A DNA stretch of 64,000 nt. It comes from Pseudomonas sp. ERMR1:02 (GTDB lineage: Bacteria > Pseudomonadota > Gammaproteobacteria > Pseudomonadales > Pseudomonadaceae). Of this stretch, positions 10,990-20,671 are shown one piece after another; within the stretch, counting starts at the first letter, position 1; the number at the start of each line of letters is the position of its first letter. The position numbers were made by a program, and so were the translations under genes. Below the pieces are notes generated by a model. That model saw only the letters and a list, made by a program, of their open reading frames with translations, was not told where the DNA came from and did no database searches. The DNA is taken from assembly GCF_002277815.1 (NCBI RefSeq), contig NZ_NKJI01000003.1, forward strand, positions 186,001-250,000, given 5' to 3'.

Positions 10990-13026
10990 TTACCTCGATA
11001 GCTGATTGAGTTCTTGAGAGACGAGCGGAGTGCCCGCCAGGGGCAGACGCAAGGTGAAACAGGTGCCTTGGCCCAGTGTCGACTGCACTTCCATCTGACC
11101 CTTATGGTTGTTGGTGATGATGAAGTACGAAACCGACAGGCCCAGGCCGGTGCCCTGGCCGATCTCCTTAGTGGTGAAAAACGGTTCGAAAGTACGCTTG
11201 CGCACGCTTTCGGTCATGCCGATACCGTTGTCCTCCACTTGAATCTCGGCCCACGGCGGATTGAGCCGGGTGCGCAGAATGATCCGCCCTGGCTCATGGT
11301 CGTCTTCTCGCTGGTGAATGGCCTGGGCGGCGTTCTTCAGCAGATTGAGCAGCACCTGTTCCAGTTCGTTGGCCGTGCCGGGCACCGGGCCCAGTGCCGG
11401 ATCGAACTGCCGAGTGATGGCCTGGCCCTTGAAGTCGAAACCGATCGCCAGGTCGAAGTCGTTGCCGGCGATTTCCACCGCTTGATCGATCAGGGCGGGC
11501 AGGTCGCACGGAGCCATTTGCCGGGTGCTGCGGCGACTGAAACTGAGCATGTGTGTGACGATTTTCGCAGCGCGCGCGCCGGCCTGTTGAATGCCATCGA
11601 GCAGCTTTGGCACTTCCCGCGCTTGCAGGTAGTCGTTGACCGTCGACAACTCGACACCGACTTGTTCAGCCTGTTCGAGGTTCTTTGGCAGTTCGGGAGA
11701 CAGCCGTCGGCGAATGTTCTGCACATTGTGCAGGATCGCACCCAACGGGTTGTTGATCTCATGGGCCATGCCGGCAGCGAGGCCGCCGACGGAGAGCATT
11801 TTCTCTGACTGCACCATCATTTCTTCCAGGGACAGGCGCTGGGTGATGTCGTCGATCCGGATTACCACACCACGCCCGGCACCGCCCATCAGTGGATAGA
11901 AGGTCAGGGCGTAATGCCGGGCGTCATCATCCTTGATCCAGGTGACGCGCTCGATCTTGGCCACTGTGTGCTGCTCGACGGTTTGCTTGAGCTGCGCAAG
12001 AAAGGGCTTGAGCGGCTCGAAGGCGAGGAAGATCGGCTGATTCAGGGCTTCGTCCAGGCGGGTGCCGGAGAGGGCACTGGCTTCCTGGTTCCACTGCGTG
12101 ACATAGAGCTGCTCGTCAAGGGCGATCAGCGCGGAGGGCATGGAATCGATGATGCTGTTGAGGTAGTTCTGGAATCCGGTGAGTTTCTTTTCGATCTTGC
12201 TGCGCACCTGGACCTCGAGTTCCAGTTTGCGATTGGTATGACGGGTTTCCTCGGCCAGGCCCTGTGCCTGGTCATAGGCGGCCTGAGAGTCATCCCGTGC
12301 CCGTTTGAGCTGTTGCTCCCGCGCCTCGATGCGCGAGAGCATGGTGTTGAAGGCTTCGGCGAGGCTGCCGATCTCATCGTGGTTGCCGCGGGAGGCGCGC
12401 AGGGCGTAGTTTTCTTCCCGAGTGACTTGCCGGGACAGCTCTTCGAGTTGATGGATCGGCCTTGTAATCAGACGTTTGATCTGCCGCGCAATCACCAGCC
12501 ACAGCAGCACACTGAAGATCAGGATCCCGAGGCTGGCGGTCAGGGTCCCGGTATAGAACGCCATTGGCAGTTCGCTACTGGCTACCAGTAGCAGATGCCC
12601 GGGGGCGGTGCCCGGACGGGGCAGGGTGATCAATTGATTGCTGCGAAATTCGGTGGCTTGCCAGGACTCGATGTGTCGATAACGCTCCGGCAAATTCAGA
12701 TGGTCGCCATGTTGCAATTGCGCAAGACGGTCGCCCTTGCCGTCGTACAGGGCAGCGGCACGCAGCGGTGAATAGCTGTTGAGTTCATCGAGCAGGCGTT
12801 GCGCGCTTTGTGGCGATGCCAGTGCCTCGGAGATCAGGCTCGGATTGGATACCAGTCGGCCGATGGTTTGCAGGGCCTGGGGCGCCATGCTTTCCTGGGA
12901 GATGTAATACGCGGCGCTGATAAAGGTCAGGTTGGCGACCAGCAGGACAGTGGTCAACAGCACCAACAGGGCGGCCAGCAGTTTCTGGCCGACCGGAAGG
13001 TTTTCAAGGCGCTGGCGCAATGGCAT
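10990..13026 (-). CDS. membrane sensor histidine kinase (HAMP-PAS-HisKA-HATPase)
   Basis: 678 aa. TM1 is about residues 15-40, a small periplasmic domain follows, TM2 is about 160-185 and HAMP follows it ([15 protein letters not shown]). A coiled coil leads to a PAS domain ([26 protein letters not shown]), then a HisKA domain with the phospho-acceptor in [17 protein letters not shown] and an HATPase_c domain with N, G1 and G2 boxes ([34 protein letters not shown]). The H-E-I-N-N-P form is the NtrB/AtoS-like HPK4 class, whose partners are often sigma-54 activators, but no response regulator is adjacent. The signal is unknown. Confidence 0.9.
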   Translation of the reverse strand: MPLRQRLENLPVGQKLLAALLVLLTTVLLVANLTFISAAYYISQESMAPQALQTIGRLVSNPSLISEALASPQSAQRLLDELNSYSPLRAAALYDGKGDRLAQLQHGDHLNLPERYRHIESWQATEFRSNQLITLPRPGTAPGHLLLVASSELPMAFYTGTLTASLGILIFSVLLWLVIARQIKRLITRPIHQLEELSRQVTREENYALRASRGNHDEIGSLAEAFNTMLSRIEAREQQLKRARDDSQAAYDQAQGLAEETRHTNRKLELEVQVRSKIEKKLTGFQNYLNSIIDSMPSALIALDEQLYVTQWNQEASALSGTRLDEALNQPIFLAFEPLKPFLAQLKQTVEQHTVAKIERVTWIKDDDARHYALTFYPLMGGAGRGVVIRIDDITQRLSLEEMMVQSEKMLSVGGLAAGMAHEINNPLGAILHNVQNIRRRLSPELPKNLEQAEQVGVELSTVNDYLQAREVPKLLDGIQQAGARAAKIVTHMLSFSRRSTRQMAPCDLPALIDQAVEIAGNDFDLAIGFDFKGQAITRQFDPALGPVPGTANELEQVLLNLLKNAAQAIHQREDDHEPGRIILRTRLNPPWAEIQVEDNGIGMTESVRKRTFEPFFTTKEIGQGTGLGLSVSYFIITNNHKGQMEVQSTLGQGTCFTLRLPLAGTPLVSQELNQLSR

Positions 13027-13071
13027 CAGGTTTATCGCTGCAAAGGAACAAGTGGCCAGCGTATCCGCTGC

Positions 13072-14069
<998 letters not shown>

Positions 14070-14122
14070 TTACCGCAAGCCAGGCGTGCTCCATTGGTGC
14101 GCCTTTTATTTGGAGAGACTAC

Positions 14123-14608
14123 ATGCCGTCGTTCGACGTGGTATCCGAACTGGACAAACACGAACTCACCAACGCGGTCGAGAACGCCGTCAAGGAACTC
14201 GATCGTCGTTATGACCTGAAAGGTAAAGGCAGCTTTGAGTTCAAGGAAAAGGACCTGACCGTCAACCTGACCGCCGAAGCGGATTTCCAGCTCGAAGCGA
14301 TGATTGAGATCCTCAAACTGGCGCTGGTCAAGCGCAAGATCGATGTGCAGTGCCTTGAGGTCAAGGACGCTTTTGCTTCAGGCAAGCTGATGAAGCAGGA
14401 AGCCGTCCTCAAGGAAGGCATCGACAAGGAGCTGGCGAAAAAGATCGTCGCTCACGTCAAAGACGCCAAGCTCAAGGTCCAGGCCGCCATTCAGGGCGAA
14501 CAAGTTCGCATCACGGGCAAGAAGCGTGACGATCTGCAAGAAGCCATTGCGGCGCTGCGGGCCAAGGAATTTGGCATGCCACTGCAGTTCAACAACTTCC
14601 GCGACTGA
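14123..14608 (+). CDS. yajQ: YajQ family nucleotide-binding protein
   Basis: 161 aa, full family length, start ATG preceded by GGAGAG. Begins [20 protein letters not shown] and ends [11 protein letters not shown], both diagnostic of YajQ (UPF0234), a two-domain ferredoxin-like fold. Xanthomonas and Pseudomonas members are reported to bind cyclic-di-GMP and act with a transcription factor (family knowledge); this copy is not tested. Single gene with its own candidate promoter, divergent from the broken panE. Confidence 0.95.
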   Translation: MPSFDVVSELDKHELTNAVENAVKELDRRYDLKGKGSFEFKEKDLTVNLTAEADFQLEAMIEILKLALVKRKIDVQCLEVKDAFASGKLMKQEAVLKEGIDKELAKKIVAHVKDAKLKVQAAIQGEQVRITGKKRDDLQEAIAALRAKEFGMPLQFNNFRD

Positions 14609-14739
14609 CCTGTGGCGGGAACCTCTCGGCGTTTTCGGCGTCCGAGGCCCAAGCAACGGCAGAAACGATTGGCTCCACAGGGGCCGGTCTTTTCTGCCGC
14701 TATTTTTTACGCGTGCCGGATCGCTGCAGGAGAATGTAG

Positions 14740-15582
14740 ATGGATTTGAATGCTGAAGTAGATAACCTGGTCAAGGTGTCCCAAGCCTGGATCCCGATGA
14801 TCATGGAATATGGCAGTCGTGTGCTGCTGGCTGTGATCACCCTGGCCATCGGTTGGTGGCTGATCAACAAGGTCACGCAAAAACTCGGCGGCCTGATAGC
14901 TCTGCGCAACGCCGATCTGGCGCTGCAAGGCTTCATCAGCAGCCTGGCGAACATCATTCTGAAGATTCTGCTGATGGTCAGCGTGGCGTCGATGATCGGT
15001 GTAGAAACTACGTCGTTCGTGGCTGCAATCGGTGCGGCGGGTCTGGCCATCGGTCTGGCCTTGCAAGGTAGCCTGGCGAACTTCGCCGGTGGCGTGCTGA
15101 TTCTGCTGTTTCGCCCGTTTCGTATCGGTGACTGGATCGAAGCCCAGGGTGTTGCCGGCACTGTTGACAGTATCCAGATCTTCCACACCGTACTGCGCAC
15201 TGGCGATAACAAAACCATTATCGTGCCCAACGGTAACCTGTCGAACGGCATCATCACCAACACCAACCGTCAGCCGACCCGAAAGGTGGTGTTTGATGTG
15301 GGCGTTGATTACGAAGCGGACTTGCAAAAGGCCCGTCAAGTTTTGCTCGAGCTGGCCAAAGACGAGCGTGTTTTGGCTGAGCCGGCACCTCAGGCTGTCA
15401 TTTCTACCTTGGGTGACAGTTCGATCACTGTTTCTCTTCGCGTATGGGTAAAAACTGCGGATTACTGGGATGTGATGTTCATGTTTAATGAGCAGTCCCG
15501 TGATCGATTGAAAACCGCCGGTATCGATATTCCATTTCCGCAGCGGGTTGTTCGCATGGTTCAGGAATTGCCGGTTCAGTGA
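14740..15582 (+). CDS. mscS: small-conductance mechanosensitive channel MscS
   Basis: 280 aa, start ATG after AGGAGA. Three N-terminal membrane helices (about 20-45, 62-85, 90-125). The pore helix TM3 has the Gly/Ala-rich SFVAAIGAAGLAIGLALQGSLANFAGGVLI pattern, followed by the cytoplasmic beta and alpha/beta vestibule domains (RPFRIGDWIEAQGVAGTV, VPNGNLSNG). It opens on osmotic down-shock. Length matches E. coli MscS (286 aa). A shared bidirectional terminator separates it from the convergent porin gene. Confidence 0.95.
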   Translation: MDLNAEVDNLVKVSQAWIPMIMEYGSRVLLAVITLAIGWWLINKVTQKLGGLIALRNADLALQGFISSLANIILKILLMVSVASMIGVETTSFVAAIGAAGLAIGLALQGSLANFAGGVLILLFRPFRIGDWIEAQGVAGTVDSIQIFHTVLRTGDNKTIIVPNGNLSNGIITNTNRQPTRKVVFDVGVDYEADLQKARQVLLELAKDERVLAEPAPQAVISTLGDSSITVSLRVWVKTADYWDVMFMFNEQSRDRLKTAGIDIPFPQRVVRMVQELPVQ

Positions 15583-15665
15583 TGGGGCTTGCGGTTAGTG
15601 TCTGACTTTTCGGTCAGGCATGTACTGCAAAAATACGATTAGTTAAACGCTGTGCACAGACAACG

Positions 15666-15697
15666 AAAAAGGCCCATCCGAAGATGGGCCTTTTTTT
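15666..15697. terminator. bidirectional terminator between mscS and oprD
   Basis: Perfect 8-bp stem GGCCCATC/GATGGGCC with CGAA loop (15671-15690), T7 on the right and A5 on the left, serving both convergent genes. Confidence 0.9.
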
Positions 15698-15723
15698 GAT
15701 TACCGCGAACTAACTTTCTGCAA

Positions 15724-17052
15724 TTACAGAATGTTGAGCGGGTAGTCGGTGATCAGGCGGAACTCAGAGATATCGCCTTCGCCTTCGTCAGCATTGGCGG
15801 TGTGCCATGCTTGACGGATGCGGAAGGAAAGATCCTTGGCTGGGCCGGACTGGATCACGTACTTGACTTCAACGTTGGTTTCGTGGTGCTTACCGTCTTC
15901 GCCGTACAGGCCGGCGTAAGGGCTGCCCGCTGGAGTGTTGGTACCGTCGATGTTCCAACCTTTCACGTAACGGGTCATGAAGCTCAGACCTGGAACACCG
16001 TATTCAGCCATTTTCAGGTCGTAACGGATTTGTGCCGATTTCTCGCCAGGGGCGTTGAAGTCGGAGTATTGGATGGAGTTGGCGAGGAAGATCGAGTCGC
16101 CGCCACGGTTGTTTTTGCCCACACCGATGTAGTCGAACGGAGTGTCACCGTTAACCTTCTGGAAGGCCAGGGTAATGGTGTGCGCTTTCAGGAACGAGTA
16201 GGCAGTTGCCAGCGAGTAGGCAGTGTTGTTGATTTCGCCTGCGTTGGCTTTGCCGGTATCGCGAGTGTTGTAGATGTTACCGTCGAAGTTCAGCGAGTTG
16301 TCACCGCCCAGTGCGAGGGTGTAGTTCGCGTTGGCGTAGTACTGGTTCCAGATATCTTCGAGCTTGGCACCGTAGAGCGATACGCTCAGGTCTGGGTTGA
16401 TGCCGTACTTGCCACCGAAGTAGTCGATGGAGTTGGCTTTCACGCCAGCGTAGGTAGCCCACAGGTCGCCGTCACGGGCGTTACGATCCTGGCTGGTTGC
16501 CGAGTAGAAGTGGCCGCCTTCGAGGTCGAGGTCTTTGACTTCGCTGCTCTGCAGTTGGATACCGCTGGCAGTTTGGTGAAGGATGCGGGAACCGCCAACA
16601 GCGAATACCGGAGCGGTGCTTGGCTGCATGTCGCCGACTTTCAGCTCGGTCTTGGAGATGCGGAACTTGGCGGCAGCGCCGGCTTTGCCCTGGTTGTTTT
16701 CGACCTCGCCATCATTGCCCACGGGCATGTTGCCGGTACCACTATATTTGTCGGAACCGTCCAGCTTAATGGCCAGTTGACCCCAAGCTTCAACGCCAAC
16801 ACCGATCAGACCTTGGGTGTAGCCCGAGCTGAACACGCCCTGGATGCCCTGGGTCCAGTCTTTGTCATCGACTGCGCCGTCTTTCTTGTTACGGTTGTAG
16901 TAGTAGTTGCGAACCAGCAAGTCCAGCTTGCTGTCTTCAACGAAACCTTTGGCTTCTGCCTGGTCGCTTACGAAAGGTGCGGCTACTGCCAACTGAGTAC
17001 TGGCTGCTGCTGCAACTGCCAGTGCGATCATGCTCCACTTCATCACGCGCAT
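15724..17052 (-). CDS. oprD: OprD-family outer membrane porin (OprD)
   Basis: 442 aa beta-barrel. The first 24-25 residues (MRVMKWSMIALAVAAAASTQ...) are a signal peptide; the mature part starts APFVSDQAEAKGFVEDSKLD, close to P. aeruginosa OprD as I recall it, and ends FRLITDYPLNIL, a typical outer-membrane C-terminus. Start ATG 17052 has AAGGAG 9 bases upstream. In P. aeruginosa OprD takes up basic amino acids and carbapenems; the gene is next to HIT-slyX there too, which supports orthology. Other OprD-family members (OprE, OprQ) remain possible, so substrate is inferred. Confidence 0.88.
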   Translation of the reverse strand: MRVMKWSMIALAVAAAASTQLAVAAPFVSDQAEAKGFVEDSKLDLLVRNYYYNRNKKDGAVDDKDWTQGIQGVFSSGYTQGLIGVGVEAWGQLAIKLDGSDKYSGTGNMPVGNDGEVENNQGKAGAAAKFRISKTELKVGDMQPSTAPVFAVGGSRILHQTASGIQLQSSEVKDLDLEGGHFYSATSQDRNARDGDLWATYAGVKANSIDYFGGKYGINPDLSVSLYGAKLEDIWNQYYANANYTLALGGDNSLNFDGNIYNTRDTGKANAGEINNTAYSLATAYSFLKAHTITLAFQKVNGDTPFDYIGVGKNNRGGDSIFLANSIQYSDFNAPGEKSAQIRYDLKMAEYGVPGLSFMTRYVKGWNIDGTNTPAGSPYAGLYGEDGKHHETNVEVKYVIQSGPAKDLSFRIRQAWHTANADEGEGDISEFRLITDYPLNIL

Positions 17053-17966
17053 CGTGATTTGCTCCTTTGGTTTTAGAAGAGTACTGCCGCTCCACCTGTT
17101 TTATTATCTGGGCGGCTCTTTCTTTTTGTGTCGGCGCAAACTTATATCACGCCGACAATGTTGGCGATACTTGCGCATCTAACCTTTCGGCTTCTTTACG
17201 ACCCTGTCGTAGACAGCTTGCTAGATGTCGCAAATTTACAGCCTCGATGCAACCTGACTGGCAACTTTAGTGCTGTTTTTCTAGGCTGGTGCATCGCTAA
17301 AAAGAGTCCCTGGTGAAACGTTTGAATCTCCATCGGGCTACCCTGCCACTGTTTTATTTAGTCTCGCGGCCTCCGCTTCCAGCGGAGCCACATAGACGAT
17401 GTGGGTGTGAATGCAACAAGCGTGCACAAATCGTGAAAATTCCGTTTTTTTTTTAGAAGGGCTGCCTGATGCGGTAAAAACCTCATAAAACCGGGGGGTT
17501 CATCTCGCTGGTACTTGGGCTTGACGCCATCCTTTGCATCGTGTTGACCATCCTGTTACCGCCGCATGACACCCAAAAATGTTACCGGTTCACCCCGTCG
17601 GTGAGTAAATGGCGGATGCTCGAAGCAATTAGCGTAGACGCATTGTGCGGTTTTGGTGCAAAAAATCTCAATCACTGTACTGAATTCATACAGTTCGGCG
17701 CTTCCCGGTGCTGGAATGAGTCGTTGTTTTTCGGTCATTTCAGCATTTTTGCTGGCAGCGTTGGTCCCCTTGTGGTGCGTTTTTGCGTTTGGTGTCACCA
17801 CACGGGGCGGATCCTGCGGTCGCTCGTCGTTCTGTGAGCAAGCTTTGACCCTGGTTCGTCGTGAAGGCAGCTGCATTCGCAGGTATGCTGCCGTCCAGTC
17901 GCTTGGTGCGCGATCTCTCGGGATGGGCACTAAGCTGAAATATGATGACCCGCGGGAGTGCGCGCA
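17053..17966. other. long non-coding stretch upstream of oprD and the HIT gene
   Basis: About 900 bases with no credible gene: open frames in it lack ribosome sites and Pseudomonas codon use, and base composition is lower in GC than around it. It should hold the divergent promoters. Notable structure is two perfect hairpins side by side, CTCCGCT-tcc-AGCGGAG (17371-17387) and CCACAT-agacg-ATGTGG (17388-17404), followed about 40 bases later by a run of ten T (17445-17454). A small RNA is possible but unproven. Confidence 0.5.
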
Positions 17967-18392
17967 GTGTTCGCTTTAGATCCACGACTTCAACAAGACA
18001 CCTTGCCGATTGGTGATTTCCCGCTTTGTCGGTTGCTGTTGTCCAACGACTCGAACTATCCCTGGTTCATCCTGGTACCTCGTCGCGACGGTATCAGTGA
18101 GATATTTCAGTTGGATGTCGCCGATCAGCAGCAGCTATGGCAGGAAACGACCGCATTGTCAGAAACGCTCAAGGATTCGTTCGACGCGGACAAGTTGAAT
18201 GTCGCGGCCTTGGGTAACGTGGTCAGTCAGTTGCACATGCATGTGATCGTGCGCAAACGAGAAGACGCCGCCTGGCCGGCTCCGGTCTGGGGCAGGCACC
18301 CGGCCGTACCCTACAGTTCCGGGCAGGTCGCTGCGATTCGCGAGCGGCTGCGGTTGGTGTTGACCGAAGACTTCACGTTTCTGGAGGTTTGA
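17967..18392 (+). CDS. HIT domain protein
   Basis: 141 aa. Histidine-triad family nucleotide hydrolase/transferase; the motif region reads SQLHMHVIVR, so the first triad position is Gln (Q-L-H-M-H), as in some HIT branches. LSNDSNYPWFILVPRR is the N-terminal signature. I choose GTG 17967 (MFALDPRLQQD), with GGGAG eight bases upstream, over GTG 17958. It lies 3 bases before slyX, so they form an operon. Substrate is unknown. Confidence 0.88.
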   Translation: MFALDPRLQQDTLPIGDFPLCRLLLSNDSNYPWFILVPRRDGISEIFQLDVADQQQLWQETTALSETLKDSFDADKLNVAALGNVVSQLHMHVIVRKREDAAWPAPVWGRHPAVPYSSGQVAAIRERLRLVLTEDFTFLEV

Positions 18393-18395
18393 ATC

Positions 18396-18602
18396 ATGAG
18401 CCTGGAAGATCGCGTTACCGATTTGGAGAGCCAGTTGGCGTTTCAGGATGACACCATCCAGGCGTTGAATGATGTGCTGGCGGCGCAGCAGCGAGCCGTT
18501 GAACGCCTGCAGTTGCAAATGGCTGCGCTACTCAAGCGCCAGGAAGAAATGGCCGGCCAGTTCGAATCTTTCGAAGAAGAGGCGCCACCACCGCACTACT
18601 GA
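18396..18602 (+). CDS. slyX: SlyX family protein
   Basis: 68 aa coiled-coil protein: [20 protein letters not shown] opens a continuous heptad-like helix, and the end PPPHY is the conserved SlyX tail. Function is unknown; the name comes from its neighbour slyD in E. coli. Three bases after the HIT gene and followed by a strong terminator. Confidence 0.93.
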   Translation: MSLEDRVTDLESQLAFQDDTIQALNDVLAAQQRAVERLQLQMAALLKRQEEMAGQFESFEEEAPPPHY

Positions 18603-18611
18603 AATGCAGGC

Positions 18612-18653
18612 AAAAAAAACCGCGAACAGTCAGGCTGTTCGCGGTTTTTTTTT
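18612..18653. terminator. bidirectional terminator after slyX
   Basis: 10-bp perfect stem CCGCGAACAG/CTGTTCGCGG with a 5-base loop (18620-18644), T9 on the right and A8 on the left; it lies between convergent genes. Confidence 0.93.
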
Positions 18654-18661
18654 GCTTCGAA

Positions 18662-19264
18662 TCAGCGTCGCGGCAGGGCGGCGATCACATCTTCGGCTTG
18701 CAGGCCTTTGTCACGATTCATGACGGAGAACTCCACTCGCTGGCCTTCGACCAGGACGCGGTGACCTTCGCCGCGAATGGCCCGGAAGTGCACGAAAATA
18801 TCGTCGCCGGAGTCGCGGGAAATAAAGCCGAAGCCTTTGGAAGTGTTGAACCACTTGACCGTGCCGGTATCGCGGTTGGTCATGTCATAGCTCGGTGAGG
18901 CGGCGGCCGGTGACGATTTGTAGAAGCAGATGGACAGGTGCAGAACAACGGCGATCAAGGCTGCGACCAAGCTGAACAGAACGGCAGGTTGACCGGCAAT
19001 GACGGGCATTGGCGCGAACAGCGTCAGGATTTGCAGAGCGACAGCCAGAACCAGTAGCGCGCTGACAAGGTTTTGCAGTTGATGGCGCGGGCCTTTGTTC
19101 CAGTTGGGGATGACTGGAGCCAGGGTGAGGTTGAGCAGGCCGAACAAGGCCAGGTACAGCGCATCGGGTTGTTGCAGGTAAGGTACGGCTTCGGTTCGCA
19201 GGCTAGGGATGAAGGACAACAGCAAGGCTGCTGCGCCCATTAGCAGGTGGACGATTTTCAACAT
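18662..19264 (-). CDS. membrane-anchored cold-shock-domain protein
   Basis: 200 aa. The N-terminal 115 residues contain about four hydrophobic segments (about 4-20, 35-52, 66-87, 94-113), and residues 128-200 are a complete cold-shock domain with GTVKWFN (134-140), RNP1 KGFGFI (143-148) and RNP2 DIFVHF (155-160). This would place a nucleic-acid-binding domain at the inner face of the membrane. It sits where P. aeruginosa has a cold-shock gene next to slyX (from memory). An internal ATG (residue 128, MTNRDTG) could give a free 73-aa cold-shock protein, but no clear ribosome site is seen before it. Function is inferred from domains only. Confidence 0.85.
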   Translation of the reverse strand: MLKIVHLLMGAAALLLSFIPSLRTEAVPYLQQPDALYLALFGLLNLTLAPVIPNWNKGPRHQLQNLVSALLVLAVALQILTLFAPMPVIAGQPAVLFSLVAALIAVVLHLSICFYKSSPAAASPSYDMTNRDTGTVKWFNTSKGFGFISRDSGDDIFVHFRAIRGEGHRVLVEGQRVEFSVMNRDKGLQAEDVIAALPRR

Positions 19265-19573
19265 TTTGATTAACTCACGTTAAGACAGATCACAAGGAAG
19301 AGCTGATAGAACACGGTTCGCTTCAGAACAATAAGAGGCGTTGAGCACGTATCCGACATCAGCCTATGCGCAGTGCCCGGAAAATAAGGGCGCCAGCGAC
19401 ACACTGCCTATTTAACAGCAAAGCTTGTGGCTACTCAAATCAAGGAGTCCAGCGGTGCATCGAGGGCGATTTGTCGCAGGTCGAGGTGGCATCCAGGGCA
19501 GCGGCTTGGCGGCAGGCTTGCTAGAGCGGTCCTGCACCAGCTGGATGAATTTCATCACCCTTGCGAGAGAAGC
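19265..19573. other. intergenic stretch, no gene recognised
   Basis: About 310 bases between the cold-shock-domain gene and the dps remnant. A short frame from 19427 runs in phase into the dps start but its first 49 codons resemble nothing I recognise. It should include the promoter of the minus-strand gene. Confidence 0.4.
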
Positions 19574-19672
19574 ATGGCAATCGATATCGGTATCAGTGAA
19601 GAAGATCGCAAGTCCATCGTCGACGGGCTTTCGCGTCTGCTGTCGGACGAAAAGGATCTCTCTATTGAGTGA
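19574..19672 (+). pseudogene. dps: 5' remnant of dps (DNA-binding stress protein)
   Basis: A 32-codon frame starting ATG 19574 after GAGAGAAG. Its first 25 residues, MAIDIGISEEDRKSIVDGLS followed by RLLSD, match the N-terminus of Pseudomonas Dps as I recall it; the reading then changes to EKDLSIE and stops. The ferritin-fold body of about 130 residues is absent. In P. aeruginosa dps lies exactly here, between the cold-shock gene and aspS, so this looks like a gene whose 3' part was deleted. It could not store iron or protect DNA. Whether an intact dps exists elsewhere is unknown. Confidence 0.68.
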
Positions 19673-19852
19673 AGTTTCGCCACTCAGCATAGGAAAAGCC
19701 CGGGAGTAGGACGCTCTCCATGATCTGCCTTTAGTTGTTGGCTTCTCCTACGCGGATGGTCAAAAAGTCATCTGGATATAACTTTCCCCCCGCGGTTCTA
19801 TAAGCGCACAGACTCTTATAGAGACCAGGGATGGCAAAGGAGTGTCAACGGT

Positions 19853-20203
19853 ATGGTTTATGACGACAGGAGAAACGAGGTAAGGGGCGGTCTGCACAAG
19901 GACATCAGAATTGATCCGTTTGTCAGTGAATTTGATATGGGCCTGGCCCAACCATTGTCTCGCTCGGTGCGATTGAATGGCTTCGCGACCTGTTTGCGGC
20001 TTGAACAGGTTTACTGGGATATTTTGAGCGAAATGGCCAAGGTTAATTGTTGTTCGGTCAGTGCGTTGCTGTCCCATGTGGATCGTGAAGTGCATTTGCG
20101 TCATGGCGGGGTAAAGAATTTCAGCGGGCTGGTAAGGGTGGTCTGTGTCGTACACAGCCTCAAGGGCGCGGGATGTGCGGCCATGGGTCAGTCTGGGCAG
20201 TGA
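19853..20203 (+). CDS. ribbon-helix-helix domain protein (RHH_4 type)
   Basis: 116 aa. The core SRSVRLNGFATCLRLEQVYWDILSEMAK...SVSALLSHVDREVHLRHGG resembles the short RHH_4 family found as orphan genes in pseudomonads: a strand with alternating polar residues followed by two helices, suggesting a dimeric DNA-binding protein. Start ATG 19853; no strong ribosome site, and ATGGTTTATGACGAC is the first possibility. Target and role are unknown. It stands alone between the dps remnant and the FmdB-type gene. Confidence 0.72.
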   Translation: MVYDDRRNEVRGGLHKDIRIDPFVSEFDMGLAQPLSRSVRLNGFATCLRLEQVYWDILSEMAKVNCCSVSALLSHVDREVHLRHGGVKNFSGLVRVVCVVHSLKGAGCAAMGQSGQ

Positions 20204-20326
20204 ATCAACAGCATGTCGATCTGTGCAGTCTTACGGCTGCACAGGCTGCATTTAATGGATATAATCCCGCTCTTTGCCGCAAAACCCAGCGTGCGCGGTA
20301 GCAATCTGATCGCCGAGACAACCCCC

Positions 20327-20548
20327 ATGCCGATGTACGATTATCAATGTGCTTCCTGTGGTCATCAGTTGGAAGCCATTCAAAAGATCAGCGCAGCGCC
20401 GCTGGTCGACTGCCCTGCGTGCCAGGCACCAGAGCTCAAGAAGATGCTGTCCATGCCGGGCTTCCGCCTCAGTGGCACTGGCTGGTACGAAACCGATTTC
20501 AAGACCGGTTCCAAGAAGAACCTGGCCGGCGGCGACAAAGCTGACTAG
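20327..20548 (+). CDS. FmdB-type zinc ribbon protein
   Basis: 73 aa. MPMYDYQCASCGHQLEAIQK and CPAC form the four-Cys zinc ribbon (CxxC, CxxC) of the putative regulatory FmdB family; GFRLSGTGWYETDF is the conserved second half. Start ATG 20327 matches family N-termini; the frame runs upstream without similarity. It precedes aspS as in other pseudomonads. The molecular function is not established. Confidence 0.88.
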   Translation: MPMYDYQCASCGHQLEAIQKISAAPLVDCPACQAPELKKMLSMPGFRLSGTGWYETDFKTGSKKNLAGGDKAD

Positions 20549-20671
20549 GGTCCATGCTCTGAACCGAGAGCCTTGGACTGAATCACACGCGTGAGCGCCT
20601 GCATCGTCGGTCATCCGATGTACGCAAGGTCTCCAACCGAATTTCGAATTACGAGAAGTGAAACCACGACC

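Noticed and set aside
17690..17720. possible LexA box (CTGTACTGAATTCATACAG)
   Set aside because: Spacing between CTG and CAG is wrong for LexA (should be CTGT-N8-ACAG).
17556..17930. 124-codon minus-strand frame between oprD and the HIT gene
   Set aside because: Atypical codon use, no ribosome site and no recognisable domain.
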